Shown here: positions 1 to 13,082 of the stretch, one piece after another
How the letters are laid out: the number at the start of each line of letters is the position of its first letter
Numbering within the stretch: position 1 is the stretch's first letter
Source: DATAXV01 sp036272915
GTDB taxonomy: Bacteria; Chloroflexota; Dormibacteria; Dormibacterales; Dormibacteraceae
DNA length: 64,000 bases
Direction: 5' to 3'
NCBI GenBank assembly: GCA_036272915.1
Contig: DATAXV010000018.1
Location: 23,413 to 87,412, forward strand
The notes under the pieces: generated by a model
Told to the model about the DNA's origin: nothing
Database searches by the model: none
The model's input: the letters and a program-made list of their open reading frames with translations, nothing else
Translations under genes and position numbers: made by a program

Positions 1-809
1 AGGTAGGGGATCAGGGCGGAGATCGCGGCGAGCATGCCCAGGGCCAGGGGGTAGGGCAGCCCGATCAGCCAGACGGCGGCGCCGCAGATCAGGCCCATGA
101 CCGACGCCACCACCAGCTGGCCGCGGATGTAGGCGTTGAGCATGGCTTTCAGCTGGTGCAGAACCGAGTCCACGTCCGACCGGTAGGCGTTGGGGGAGAC
201 GCTCCGGATGAAGCCGCGGATCTGGGGCGCGTCGAGGGACGCGAAGAAGGCGACCAGGACCATGAGCCCGACCTGGGCCAGGGTGCCCAGCGCCGCGATG
301 CCGAAGCTGAGGGCGTTGCCGAACTGACCGAGGAGAAAGTCGCCGGCGTGACCGGACAGGGTCTGGGCCATGCTCGACAGGTCGACCGGATAGCCGAGGA
401 CCTCGAGCGGCCGGCCATGGAGGCGGGTCAGCTGGCTCTGTGCCGCCGCCGCCAGGTTGGGGGCCTGGGCCCCCAGCACCGTGACCTCCTGGGAGAAGAA
501 GGGCACGACCAGGGTGAGGAGGCCGGCGAGGGCGATGAGGAGGACGATCAGGGTCACGAAGATGGCAAGCACCCTCGGAATCCCGACCGCGCATAGGCGG
601 CGCACCCAGGGCCCGATCAGAAAGGCGATGAACGCGCCCAGGACGAAGGCGCCCATCTCGTCGCGGAGCAGGTAGAGGACGACCAGGAAGACGGCCATCG
701 CGACCAGCCCGAACGCGACCTGCCGCCGTGTCGACGCCAAGCCCTCCGGCTCCGGTTCGGACCGCGTGCCCGCTTCCTGGGGTCCCTGCTGCCTCTGCAC
801 GCTGCTCAC
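1..809 (-). CDS. AI-2E family transporter, partial (3' end beyond window)
   Basis: Multi-spanning membrane protein of the AI-2E/TqsA-like exporter family, probably at the cytoplasmic membrane. Reading leftward from a GTG at 809, a short polar N-terminus leads into a hydrophobic pair (FLVVLYLLRDEMGAFVLGAF), a long middle part with alternating hydrophobic and amphipathic segments, and the family-typical GQLVVASVMGL stretch before the edge. The C-terminal helices lie outside the window. It is the last visible gene of the minus-strand block that follows gyrA. The substrate cannot be inferred; few members of this family are true AI-2 exporters. Confidence 0.8.
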   Translation of the reverse strand, partial: MSSVQRQQGPQEAGTRSEPEPEGLASTRRQVAFGLVAMAVFLVVLYLLRDEMGAFVLGAFIAFLIGPWVRRLCAVGIPRVLAIFVTLIVLLIALAGLLTLVVPFFSQEVTVLGAQAPNLAAAAQSQLTRLHGRPLEVLGYPVDLSSMAQTLSGHAGDFLLGQFGNALSFGIAALGTLAQVGLMVLVAFFASLDAPQIRGFIRSVSPNAYRSDVDSVLHQLKAMLNAYIRGQLVVASVMGLICGAAVWLIGLPYPLALGMLAAISALIPY

Positions 810-861
810 GATACCTGCCGTGGCAGGCGGTCCCACCCGACGGTGGCGGCGCCGATGCCCG

Positions 862-1488
862 TCAGTCGACGGCGCGCTGATACCGGCGCTGGATCAGGTG
901 GTGGAGAACCAGGTAGCCGACGACGAGGACGATGACCACCACGCCGACCACGTCGAGGCCGGAGTGGGCGCGGTTGAAGAGCGTCGTCCAGTTGGCGCCG
1001 ACGGCACGTCCGAGGAGAAGGATGGCCAGGTTGTAGATGGCCGCGCCGATCACGGTCGCCACCACGAAGGGCCCGTAGCTCATGTCGGCGAGGCCGGCCG
1101 GGTAGGAGATGACGGTCCGGACCACGGGGAGCAGCCGACCGATGAAGATGGTGGGCGCGCCCCGGCGCCGGAAGAAGTTCTCCGCCACCTCCAGGCGCTC
1201 CGGCGTGAGCAGCACGTAGCGGCCTACGCGTTCGACGCCCAACCGTCCGAACCGCCGCGCGATCCACCAGGCGAGGCTGGCCCCGGCGAGCGACCCGACC
1301 ACGGAGGCGACCAGGGCCACCGGCAGCACGAGGTGGCCGACGCCGACCAGGAACCCCGCGCAGAGCAGGATCGCCTCGCAGGGGATGGGCACGGCGGCGC
1401 TCTCAGCGATCAGCCAGCAGAGGATGACCACGTAGAAGATGACCGCCGGCAGGCTGGTCAGCGCCTCGACGATGTGAAGCGGGTCCAT
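862..1488 (-). CDS. DedA family integral membrane protein
   Basis: A 208-residue protein of the DedA/SNARE-associated superfamily, whose members act in lipid flipping and membrane homeostasis. The N-terminal re-entrant region carries E-S-A-A-V-P-I-P-C-E, matching the family's E..(P/S)xPxE pattern. The central F-x-G-R-(L/F)-x-P-x-V-R-T motif (FIGRLLPVVRT) follows a cytoplasmic basic loop, with two further membrane segments at the C-terminus. Length is typical. It starts 4 nt after the stop of the upstream 99-residue gene, so it is co-transcribed with gyrA and the small membrane gene. The family call is firm; the cargo is unknown. Confidence 0.88.
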   Translation of the reverse strand: MDPLHIVEALTSLPAVIFYVVILCWLIAESAAVPIPCEAILLCAGFLVGVGHLVLPVALVASVVGSLAGASLAWWIARRFGRLGVERVGRYVLLTPERLEVAENFFRRRGAPTIFIGRLLPVVRTVISYPAGLADMSYGPFVVATVIGAAIYNLAILLLGRAVGANWTTLFNRAHSGLDVVGVVVIVLVVGYLVLHHLIQRRYQRAVD

Positions 1489-1492
1489 CGCC

Positions 1493-1769
1493 TCAGCCCC
1501 TGACCCTGTCGCCGGCCCAGCGGATGAGGCCTCGGGTCAGCGGGTGGGACACCCACTTCCAGGTCAGCCGCCAGGGACGGAGCAACTCGTCCATCTCGAG
1601 GCGGTCCTCCTCGATCCTCTCCCAGGCCGCCGCCAGGTGGGTGCGCGCCTCGACCAGGTGCGCCTCCACCAGCCTCGCCCGGCGGCGAAGCGCGACGATC
1701 CTCGGCACCAGGCTGGCGGCGCCAACGACCACGAGGGCCGCCGAGGCCACCAGCATGCAGCGGCCGAGC

Positions 1770-1792
<23 letters not shown>
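1493..1792 (-). CDS. small membrane-anchored protein of unknown function
   Basis: A 99-residue protein with one N-terminal membrane segment (about residues 12-30) followed by a basic, helical cytoplasmic tail (RRRARLVEAHLVEARTHL) likely to form a coiled coil. I do not recognise a family. The start overlaps the end of gyrA by 23 nt and the stop lies 4 nt before the DedA gene, which supports translation within this operon. It could be a membrane-tethered accessory to its neighbours, but nothing in the sequence shows a function. Confidence 0.6.
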
Positions 1793-5579
<3,787 letters not shown>

Positions 5580-5582
5580 GGC

Positions 5583-6851
5583 TTAGTCCTCGTATCTCTT
5601 GAGCACGACCACCGAGTTCTGCCCTCCGAAGCCGAAGCCGTTGGAGATGGCATATCGGATGTCCAGGCGCCTCGGCTCGTTGGGCACGTAGTCGAGGTCG
5701 CACTCCGGATCTGGCGTGCTGTAGTTGATGGTGGGGTGCACGGTCCCGTGCTGGATCGAGAGCAGGGTCGCGATCGCCTCAACTCCACCGGCGGCACCGA
5801 GCAGGTGTCCGACCATGGACTTGGTGCTGGAGATCGCCACCCGGTGGGCGTGCTCCCCGAGGGCCAGCTTCAGTGCCTTGGTCTCGGCCCGGTCGTTGAG
5901 CTGGGTCGAGGTGCCGTGGGCGTTGACGTAGTCGACCGACTCGGGCCCGATGCCCGCATCCTCCAGCGCGAGCTGGATGGTCCGCGCCGGGGCCTCGCCC
6001 GTCTCGTCCGGAGCGACCTGATGGAAGGCGTCGTCGGTGTTGCCGTAGCCGACCACCTCGCCGTAGATCCGGGCGCCGCGCTGCACGGCGAGGTCCAGAC
6101 TCTCGAGGACGAGGATGCCGGCGCCCTCCGCGGGGACGAAGCCGTCGCGGTCCTTGTCGAAGGGCCGGCTCGCGGTCTCCGGATCGTCGTTGCGGGTGGA
6201 CAGCGCCTTGATCGAGTTGAAGGCGGTGACGCCGACCTGGCAGAGAGAGGCCTCGGAGCCACCCGCCAGCATCAGGTCCGCGTATCCGTGCCGGATCGCT
6301 TGGAAGGCGGTGCCGATCGCGTGGGTCGACGCCGCGCAGGCGGTGCAGATGGTGGAGTTCTGGCCCTTGAGACCGTGGGCCATCGCCACCTGGGCGGCGG
6401 CGATGTTGGGGATGACCATGGTCACGAAGAGGGGATGGAGGCGGCCGCCGTTCAGGTACTGGTTCGACTGCTCGGTCATCATGTCGAACCCTCCGATCCC
6501 GGTGCCCAGCTCGACGCCGCAGCGGAAGGGGTCGATCCCGGCAAGCTCGACGTCGGAGTCCTCGAGGGCCATCCTCGCCGTGATCAACGCGAGCTGGATG
6601 AAGCGGCTGGTCCGCTGCATCGTCCGCCGGTCGAGGTAGTCGGCCGGGGCGAAGTCGTGCAGCAGACCGGCGAACTTGGTCGCGAGCCTGGTGGTATCGA
6701 ACTCCGTGATCGGCGAGGCGCCGCTGCGGCCCTCCAGGAGTGAGCTCCAGAACTCGGATATGTTGTTGCCGACCGGGTTGACGGTGCCCATCCCGGTCAC
6801 CACCACCCGCCGCCTCTCGTAATGCCTTCCGTTTCCGTTGCCTTCGGTCAT
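5583..6851 (-). CDS. fabF: 3-oxoacyl-[acyl-carrier-protein] synthase II
   Basis: Condensing enzyme of type II fatty acid synthesis that joins malonyl-ACP to a growing acyl-ACP in the cytoplasm. The 422-residue thiolase-fold protein keeps Cys172 in the TACAAS nucleophile motif, His312 in NAHGTST and Lys344/His349 in KSMVGH, so it should be active. A short polar, Gly/Asn-rich N-terminal tail precedes the first strand (RRRVVVTGMG). The start overlaps the plsX stop by 4 nt and gyrA follows after 3 nt, placing it between lipid and gyrase genes in one operon. Other fab genes (fabD, fabG, acpP) are not in the window. Confidence 0.95.
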   Translation of the reverse strand: MTEGNGNGRHYERRRVVVTGMGTVNPVGNNISEFWSSLLEGRSGASPITEFDTTRLATKFAGLLHDFAPADYLDRRTMQRTSRFIQLALITARMALEDSDVELAGIDPFRCGVELGTGIGGFDMMTEQSNQYLNGGRLHPLFVTMVIPNIAAAQVAMAHGLKGQNSTICTACAASTHAIGTAFQAIRHGYADLMLAGGSEASLCQVGVTAFNSIKALSTRNDDPETASRPFDKDRDGFVPAEGAGILVLESLDLAVQRGARIYGEVVGYGNTDDAFHQVAPDETGEAPARTIQLALEDAGIGPESVDYVNAHGTSTQLNDRAETKALKLALGEHAHRVAISSTKSMVGHLLGAAGGVEAIATLLSIQHGTVHPTINYSTPDPECDLDYVPNEPRRLDIRYAISNGFGFGGQNSVVVLKRYED

Positions 6852-7828
6852 CGTCCCACCGCCTCTCGAATCCTCTCGACGAGCCCGACCTCGACAGCCT
6901 GAGCGGCGACGCGGATGGCGTTGCGCATGGCTCGGGCGTCCGACCGGCCGTGGGCGACCACGGCCACTCCGTCGATGCCGAGCAGGGGCGCTCCACCGAA
7001 CTCGCGCCAGTCCAGCCTGCCGCGTATGCGCTGGATGCCGGGCCGGATGAGGAGCCCACCGAGCTTGCCGGAGAGACTCCGCGGGATCTCCTGCCGCATG
7101 ACTCCGAGAAGCATGTCGATGGACGCCTCCGCCATCTTGATTGCAACATTGCCGACGAACCCGTCGGCCACGATCACGTCCGCCGTGCCCTTGACCAGCT
7201 CCTGGGGCTCGATGTTCCCAACGAACTCGAAGCCGGTGCTGTCACGTCGGAGACGCTGATGCGTCTCCCTGACCAGGCTGTCGCCCTTCGTGTCCTCCTC
7301 GCCGTTGGCGAGCAGGCCGACCTTCGGGGCTTTGCGGCCCATGACGTCTCTGGCGTAGACGGCCGCCATCTTGGCGAACTGGACCAGGTACTCGGGCCGG
7401 GAGTCGACGTTGGCGCCGACATCCAGGAAGTAGCTCGGCCGCCCCGCCGTCGGGATCACGCTGCCGAGGGCCGGCCGCTCAACGCCGCGGATCCGGCCCT
7501 GCACCAGCAGTGAGGAGGCCATGACCGCCCCCGAGTTGCCGGCCGAGACCCAACCGTCGGCCTTCCCCTCCTTGCAGAGACGGGCACAGACGACCATCGA
7601 CGCATCCCGCTTCTGACGGACCGCCTGCGCCGGGTGCTCGTCCATGCCGATCTCCTCGCTGGAGGGCACCAGCTGAAGCGAACGGTAGCTGTCGAGCAGC
7701 GGCTCCAGGCGGCTCGGCGTGCCGACCACGGTGATGTCGACGCCGAGGTCCGCCGCCGCCTGGGCGGCACCCTTCACGATCTCTTCGGGGGCATGGTCGC
7801 CACCCATGCCGTCAACGGCTATGCGCAA
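6848..7828 (-). CDS. plsX: phosphate acyltransferase PlsX
   Basis: Peripheral membrane enzyme converting acyl-ACP to acyl-phosphate, the donor for PlsY in phosphatidic acid synthesis. The 326-residue protein opens with the signature A-V-D-G-M-G-G-D-H-A-P-E and has the family glycine-rich and G-L-L-x-N-G-E-E motifs. Length is typical. It lies 3 nt after gyrB and overlaps fabF by 4 nt (ATGA), so translation is coupled. Pairing with fabF gives a small fatty-acid/phospholipid module embedded between the two gyrase subunits. Confidence 0.95.
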   Translation of the reverse strand: MRIAVDGMGGDHAPEEIVKGAAQAAADLGVDITVVGTPSRLEPLLDSYRSLQLVPSSEEIGMDEHPAQAVRQKRDASMVVCARLCKEGKADGWVSAGNSGAVMASSLLVQGRIRGVERPALGSVIPTAGRPSYFLDVGANVDSRPEYLVQFAKMAAVYARDVMGRKAPKVGLLANGEEDTKGDSLVRETHQRLRRDSTGFEFVGNIEPQELVKGTADVIVADGFVGNVAIKMAEASIDMLLGVMRQEIPRSLSGKLGGLLIRPGIQRIRGRLDWREFGGAPLLGIDGVAVVAHGRSDARAMRNAIRVAAQAVEVGLVERIREAVGR

Positions 7829-7831
7829 GGC

Positions 7832-9799
7832 TCAGATGTCGAGGTTCTGGACGGTGCGGGCGTGGGCCTGGATGAACTTCTTGCGAGGTTCGACCTCGGA
7901 TCCCATGAGCTTCTCGAAGACGTCGTTCACGGCGGCGGCGTCCTCGATGTCGACCCGCAGCAGCGTGCGAGTCTCCGGGTCCATGGTCGTCTCCCAGAGC
8001 TGGTCGGCGTTCATCTCGCCGAGACCCTTGAACCGGTTGATCTTCGGCTCCTTCATCGCCTTGGCCTCGCGATCGCGCTGCTCCTCGGTGTAGACCCACT
8101 TGGTGTTCTTGCCCTTGGTCAGCTTGAAGAGAGGCGGCTGGGCCATGTAGACGTGGCCGTTCTCGATCAGGGTCGGGAAGTACCGGTAGAAGAACGTCAG
8201 CAGAAGAGTTCTGATGTGAGCGCCGTCGACGTCTGCATCAGTCATGGTGACGATTCTGTGGTAGCGCAGCTTGCTGTAATCGAACCGCTCACCCACGCCG
8301 GTACCCATCGCGATGATAAGGTTGCGAATCGCCTCCGAGGTCAGCACCCGGTCGAGGCGAGCCTTCTCCACGTTGAGGATCTTGCCGCGCAGGGGCAGGA
8401 TGGCCTGGGTGCGGCGATCCCGTCCGGTCTTCGCGGTCCCGCCTGCGGAGTCACCCTCGACGATGAAGAGCTCGCAGTTGCGAGGGTCCCGGTCCGAGCA
8501 GTCGGCGAGCTTGCCCGGGAGGGCGGAGCTCTCCAGAGCCGACTTGCGCTGTACGTCGCGGGCCTTGCGAGCGGCCTCCCTCGCGCGGGCGGCGGTCACC
8601 GACTTCTCGATGACCCGGCGTCCCTCCGAGGGATGCTCGTCGAGGTACTGACCGAGCGCCTCGCTGACGACGGCGGACACCTGACCCTGGACCTCGGCGT
8701 TGCCGAGCTTGGTCTTGGTCTGGCCCTCGAACTGCGGCTCCAGCAGCTTGACGCTGATCACGGCGGTCATGCCCTCGCGGACGTCCTCACCGGTCAGGTT
8801 GGCGTCCTGCTCCTTGAGCACGCCCGCCTTGCGGGCGTAGCGGTTGAGCGCGGCGGTCAGCGCGGAGCGGAAGCCGGTGAGATGGCTGCCGCCCTCCGTC
8901 GTGTGCACGTTGTTGGCGAACGCGAGAACGTTCTCGACGTAGCTCTGGTTGTACTGGAGAGCGACCTCGATCTGCGTGGACTCGATCTCCCGGTCAACGT
9001 AGAACGGCGGCTGGTTGACGACGTCCTTGCCGCGGTTGAGGTACTTGACGAAGGAGACGATGCCTCCCTCGAAGTAGAAGGCGTAGTCGTATCCGACCTT
9101 TTCGTCCCGAAACGTGATGTTCAGACTCTTGTTGAGGAAGGCCGTCTCGCGGAGGTGACTGAGGATCACCTCCGGGTCGAGCCGGGTCTCGCCGAAGGTC
9201 TCGGAGTCCGGCCAGAACCGGATGACGGTGCCTCGACGGTCCGTCTTGCCGACGGTCTTCACCGGGTGCTCGGGCACGCCCTGCGCGTACCGCTGGTAGT
9301 ACTCCTTGCCGCCCTGGTAGACCCAGACCTCCAGCCTGGAGGAGAGCGCGTTGACGACGGACGAGCCGACGCCGTGCAGGCCGCCCGAGACCTTGTACCC
9401 GCCGCTGCCGAACTTGCCGCCGGCGTGGAGGACGGTCAGCGCCACCTCCAGCGCCGAGCGATGCTCGGTGGGGTGCATGCCGACCGGGATGCCACGACCG
9501 TTGTCGTCGCAGGTGCAGCTGCCGTCGGCATGGAGCGTGATGATGATGTGATCGCACTCACCGGCGAGTGCCTCGTCGACGGAGTTGTCGATGAGCTCCC
9601 ATACGAGATGATGCAGACCTCGGGTGTCGGTCGACCCGATGTACATGCCCGGCCTTCGCCGGACCGGCTCAAGGCCCTCCAGAACCTGAATCTGCTCGGC
9701 GCCGTACGCGACATCGGCGCCGAGGGAACGGGGCCTGGCCGAGCGACCGCTGGAGCGCGTAGACATGCCGGAATCGTGAGGACTGCTCATGGCCGGCAC
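7832..9799 (-). CDS. gyrB: DNA gyrase subunit B
   Basis: ATPase subunit of DNA gyrase. The 655-residue protein shows the GHKL ATPase signature (ELIDNSVDEALAG, DDNGRGIPVG, GGLHGVGSSVVNAL), the transducer domain, the TOPRIM motif EGDSAGG followed by PLRGKILNVEKA, and DADVDGAHIRTLLLTF. The N-terminal 25 or so residues before DVAYGAEQIQVLEGLE are Ser/Arg-rich and poorly conserved, so Met4 or Met12 could be the real start. It is the first gene of gyrB-plsX-fabF-gyrA, with a TAGAAT -10 element about 60 nt upstream. ParE is the alternative; the linked gyrA supports GyrB. Confidence 0.95.
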   Translation of the reverse strand: MPAMSSPHDSGMSTRSSGRSARPRSLGADVAYGAEQIQVLEGLEPVRRRPGMYIGSTDTRGLHHLVWELIDNSVDEALAGECDHIIITLHADGSCTCDDNGRGIPVGMHPTEHRSALEVALTVLHAGGKFGSGGYKVSGGLHGVGSSVVNALSSRLEVWVYQGGKEYYQRYAQGVPEHPVKTVGKTDRRGTVIRFWPDSETFGETRLDPEVILSHLRETAFLNKSLNITFRDEKVGYDYAFYFEGGIVSFVKYLNRGKDVVNQPPFYVDREIESTQIEVALQYNQSYVENVLAFANNVHTTEGGSHLTGFRSALTAALNRYARKAGVLKEQDANLTGEDVREGMTAVISVKLLEPQFEGQTKTKLGNAEVQGQVSAVVSEALGQYLDEHPSEGRRVIEKSVTAARAREAARKARDVQRKSALESSALPGKLADCSDRDPRNCELFIVEGDSAGGTAKTGRDRRTQAILPLRGKILNVEKARLDRVLTSEAIRNLIIAMGTGVGERFDYSKLRYHRIVTMTDADVDGAHIRTLLLTFFYRYFPTLIENGHVYMAQPPLFKLTKGKNTKWVYTEEQRDREAKAMKEPKINRFKGLGEMNADQLWETTMDPETRTLLRVDIEDAAAVNDVFEKLMGSEVEPRKKFIQAHARTVQNLDI

Positions 9800-9861
9800 C
9801 TCGTGCTTCCCAGTGGGCTGAGACGCAGACTAAGTTGAATGGGATGCTGGATGATGCCTAT

Positions 9862-9867
9862 ATTCTA
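9862..9867 (-). promoter_or_regulatory. putative -10 element of the gyrB operon
   Basis: TAGAAT on the minus strand, in an AT-richer patch (about 9835-9890) within an otherwise GC-rich region, 63 nt upstream of the gyrB start. No good -35 hexamer is visible at 17 nt. The same TAGAAT hexamer precedes several other genes here, which supports its use as a -10. Confidence 0.45.
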
Positions 9868-9908
9868 CCCGAATAGGCGAACAGCTAAGGATCGCGCACG
9901 CGCGCGCG

Positions 9909-11363
9909 TCAATGAGTGTCCCCCTCCGGCAACCAGCGTAGCACGGGCCGCCGAGCGGCGCTGACCTCGTCCATGCGGTCGATGGGGAGACCATGGGGTG
10001 CGTGCCGCAGCGCTTCCGGATCCTCCCCGGCGCGCCCGACCACCGCGGCGACGGCGTCGGCGAAGGCGTCGAGCGTGGTCCTGCTCTCCGTCTCCGTCGG
10101 CTCGATCATCAGTGCCTCGGGGACGACCAGCGGGAAATACACGGTCGGCGCGTAATAGCCCTCCTCGAGCAGGCCCTTGGCGACATCGATCGCGCGCACC
10201 CCGTGCTCGGCGGCCAGACCGCGCGCCGAGGCCACGAACTCGTGCATGCACGGGCCCTCGTGCGGCAGCTCCAGAACGCCCTCCAGGCGCTTGCGCAGAT
10301 AGTTCGCGGCGAGCACCGCGTCCTCCGAGGCCTGGGCCAGGCCGTCCCCGCCCATGGCCAGGATGTAGGTGTAGGCGCGGACCAGGACGCCGAAATTGCC
10401 CAGGAAGGTCCGAACCCGTCCGATCGAGGCGGGCCGGTCGAAGTCGAGGCGGAAGGCGCCGTCCTCGCGCTCGACGGTGGGCGTGGGCAGATGGGGCACC
10501 AGGTCGGCCTTCACGCCGACCGGACCAGCACCCGGTCCACCACCGCCATGGGGCGTGGTGAAGGTCTTGTGCAGGTTCACGTGCACCGCGTCGAAGCCCA
10601 TGTCGCCGGGCCGGCAGATACCCATCAGGGCGTTGAGGTTGGCCCCGTCGTAGTAGAGCTTCCCGCCGACACCGTGGACCAGCGAGGCCGCGGTGCGGAT
10701 GTCCCGCTCGAAGAGTCCCAGGGTGTTGGGGTTGGTCAGCATCAGGGCGGCGACGCGGGGTGAAAGCTTCGCCTCGAGATCGCCGAGATCGATGCGTCCA
10801 TCGGGTGCGGAACGGACCTCCGCCACCTTGAGCCCGCAGAGGGCTGCGCTGGCCGGATTCGTGCCGTGGGCGGAGTCGGGCACCAGCACGGTGTCCCGCT
10901 GCTCTCCGCGCTCCCGATGGAAGGCCTGGATCATGCGCAGCGCCGTCCACTCGCCGTGCGCGCCGGCGGCCGGCTGAAGGCTCACCCGGTCGACGCCGGT
11001 GATCGCGGCAAGCGCCCGCTCGAGCTCCCAGAGCAGGGCCAGAGCTCCCTGGACCGTCGCCTCGTCCTGGTACGGATGCAGGTCGGCGAACCCGGGTAGG
11101 GCCGCCGCGACCTCGTTGGCGATGGGGTTGTACTTCATCGTGCAGCTGCCAAGCGGGTAGAACTGCTCCGAGACGGAGTAGTTGAGCGCGGCGAGCCGGC
11201 TGTAGTGACGCATCAGCTCGGGCTCGCTGATTCTCGGCAGCCGCGGCGACCGGCGCCGGCGCAGTCCCTCTGGGAGTGGCTCGCCCTGCCCCTTCGAACC
11301 CGCCGGTAGACGCGGCGCCGACAGGTGCGGATGGCTCTTCTCGAAGATGAGGGGCTCGGTCAT
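9909..11363 (-). CDS. gcvPB: glycine dehydrogenase (decarboxylating) subunit 2
   Basis: C-terminal half of the split P-protein of the glycine cleavage system; it binds PLP and, with GcvPA, decarboxylates glycine and transfers the aminomethyl group to lipoyl-GcvH. The 484-residue protein has SCTMKYNP near residues 73-80, the PLP-associated DSAHGTNPAS, and the Schiff-base Lys266 in NLHKTFTTPHGGGGPG. I chose the ATG at 11363 because it gives the conserved N-terminus and a 4-nt overlap with the gcvPA stop. It is the last gene of the gcv operon. Confidence 0.95.
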   Translation of the reverse strand: MTEPLIFEKSHPHLSAPRLPAGSKGQGEPLPEGLRRRRSPRLPRISEPELMRHYSRLAALNYSVSEQFYPLGSCTMKYNPIANEVAAALPGFADLHPYQDEATVQGALALLWELERALAAITGVDRVSLQPAAGAHGEWTALRMIQAFHRERGEQRDTVLVPDSAHGTNPASAALCGLKVAEVRSAPDGRIDLGDLEAKLSPRVAALMLTNPNTLGLFERDIRTAASLVHGVGGKLYYDGANLNALMGICRPGDMGFDAVHVNLHKTFTTPHGGGGPGAGPVGVKADLVPHLPTPTVEREDGAFRLDFDRPASIGRVRTFLGNFGVLVRAYTYILAMGGDGLAQASEDAVLAANYLRKRLEGVLELPHEGPCMHEFVASARGLAAEHGVRAIDVAKGLLEEGYYAPTVYFPLVVPEALMIEPTETESRTTLDAFADAVAAVVGRAGEDPEALRHAPHGLPIDRMDEVSAARRPVLRWLPEGDTH

Positions 11364-12664
11364 GACTGCGACATCACCTCCACCACCTGGTCGATGGCGT
11401 CGTCGTCGTTGACCTCCGTGCAGCAGAAGAGCAGCGCTCGATCGAGGTCGGGATACCAACGGCCGAGGGGCAGGCCGCCGAGGATGCCCGCCCGGTCCAG
11501 GCGCTCGAGCACCGCCACCGGGTCGGGAACCTTGACGGCGAACTCCGAGAAGAACGGGCGCTCCGAGCGGATCGCCTCGACCCCAGCCAGCGCGGTCAAC
11601 CGGGACTGGAGGATGTGCGCGTTGCGGTAGCCGGCCTCGGCGACGCGACACAGGCCGTCGGGGCCGACGTAGCTGAGATACACAGCCGCGCCCAGCGCGC
11701 AGAGCGAGTGGTTGGTGCAGATGTTCGAGGTCGCCTTCTCGCGACGGATGTGCTGCTCGCGGGCGGTCAGGGTGATGACGAAGCCCCTGCGTCCCTTGCC
11801 GTCCCAGGCCTGGCCGACGAGGCGCCCGGGAAGGCGCCTGGTGAGGGAGGTTCGACAGGCGATGAACCCCAGATGGGGGCCACCGAAGCTCGGGGGCAGA
11901 CCCAGCTGCTGGCCATCGCCGACGGCGATGTCGGCGTCGTACTCGCCGGGCGGTGTGATCATGCCCAGGCTGATCGGGTCGACGCACGCGATCGCGAGCG
12001 CACCCTGTCCGTGTGCCGCCTCGACCAGACCCGCGGGTTCGATCATCGAACCGAGGAGGTCCGGCTGCTGGAAGGCGACCGCCGCCGTTTCCGGTCCGAT
12101 CGCCATCGATTCATCGAGCTCGACGATGTCGAAGCCACGACCGTCCGCGTAGCACCGCAGGACCTGGAGGTATTCCGGGTGAACGTACGGAGCGACCGCG
12201 ATCCGCTGACGGCCGGTATGGCTCATGGCCATGACGGCGGCTTCCGCCAGCGCGGTGGCGCCGTCGTACAGGGAGGCGTTGGCAACGTCCAGAGCGGTCA
12301 GCTCGGCGATCGCGGTCTGATATTCGAAGATCGCCTGCAGCGTCCCCTGACTCGCCTCGGGCTGATAGGGGGTGTAGGCGGTGGCGAACTGCGGCTTGGA
12401 CATGACCGCGGCCACCGACGCGGGCAGAAAGTGCCGGTAGACGCCAGCCCCGCGAAAGGTCAGCCGGTCCTCGTACACCCGGTTGCGCCCGGCAAGCGCC
12501 CGGATGCGCTGGAGGGTCTCGAACTCGGACAGACCCTCGGGTAGGTCGAGCCGCCCGAGCCTGAGCTCGGCCGGTATGTCGCGGAGAAGATCCTCAAGGG
12601 ACGACGCCCCCATGGCGTCGAGCATCTGATCACGGTCCTCATCGGCGTGAACCAGATATGCCAT
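11360..12664 (-). CDS. gcvPA: glycine dehydrogenase (decarboxylating) subunit 1
   Basis: N-terminal half of the split P-protein; forms the heterodimer with GcvPB. The 434-residue protein begins with the family-typical DEDRDQMLDAMG region and contains FRGAGVYRHFLPA, the Y-T-P-Y-Q-P-E-x-S-Q-G motif and GGPHLGF, all characteristic of GcvPA. It starts 5 nt after the gcvH stop and overlaps gcvPB by 4 nt. The split arrangement is usual in Firmicutes, Thermus and Chloroflexota-like lineages, unlike the single-chain P-protein of Proteobacteria. Confidence 0.95.
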   Translation of the reverse strand: MAYLVHADEDRDQMLDAMGASSLEDLLRDIPAELRLGRLDLPEGLSEFETLQRIRALAGRNRVYEDRLTFRGAGVYRHFLPASVAAVMSKPQFATAYTPYQPEASQGTLQAIFEYQTAIAELTALDVANASLYDGATALAEAAVMAMSHTGRQRIAVAPYVHPEYLQVLRCYADGRGFDIVELDESMAIGPETAAVAFQQPDLLGSMIEPAGLVEAAHGQGALAIACVDPISLGMITPPGEYDADIAVGDGQQLGLPPSFGGPHLGFIACRTSLTRRLPGRLVGQAWDGKGRRGFVITLTAREQHIRREKATSNICTNHSLCALGAAVYLSYVGPDGLCRVAEAGYRNAHILQSRLTALAGVEAIRSERPFFSEFAVKVPDPVAVLERLDRAGILGGLPLGRWYPDLDRALLFCCTEVNDDDAIDQVVEVMSQS

Positions 12665-12669
12665 CCGCG

Positions 12670-13050
12670 TCAGTTCGACCCTTCGGTGGCGACGAGAGAC
12701 TGGTAGCCGGTCTCGTCAAGGAGGCCGTCCGCAGCCCCGTCCTCGACCTTGACCCGCATCAGCCAGCCCCCTCCGAACGGATCCTCGTTGATCGCCTCGG
12801 GACGGTCCTTGAGTGCCTCGTTGACGGCCAGCACGGTCCCCCCGACGGGGGCGTAGAGATCGGAGGCCGCCTTCACCGACTCGACCGAGCCGAAGGCGTC
12901 CCCCTTTCCCAGCTCCTTCCCGGGTGGCGGCAGCTCCACGTAGACGACGTCACCAAGCTCGGACTGGGCGTAGTCGGTGACCCCGATGGTGGCCACGCCC
13001 TCTTCGATGCTCACCCACTCGTGGGTCTCGGTGTAGTAGCGAGAACTCAC
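12670..13050 (-). CDS. gcvH: glycine cleavage system H protein
   Basis: Lipoyl carrier protein that shuttles the aminomethyl intermediate between P-protein and T-protein. The 126-residue chain opens with YYTETHEWV and carries the lipoylation site Lys60 in SVESVKAASDLYAPVGG. A GTG start at 13050 has GGAG 8 nt upstream. It lies between gcvT and gcvPA, with 32 nt to gcvT and 5 nt to gcvPA. Length and motif are standard, so function is confident. Confidence 0.96.
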   Translation of the reverse strand: MSSRYYTETHEWVSIEEGVATIGVTDYAQSELGDVVYVELPPPGKELGKGDAFGSVESVKAASDLYAPVGGTVLAVNEALKDRPEAINEDPFGGGWLMRVKVEDGAADGLLDETGYQSLVATEGSN

Positions 13051-13082
13051 TTCCGGATCTCCTCGATGCGGCGCCCCGACCC

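Noticed and set aside
9896..9911. Alternating CG run
   Set aside because: Short CG-rich tract at the gcvPB end, expected in this composition; no sign of function.
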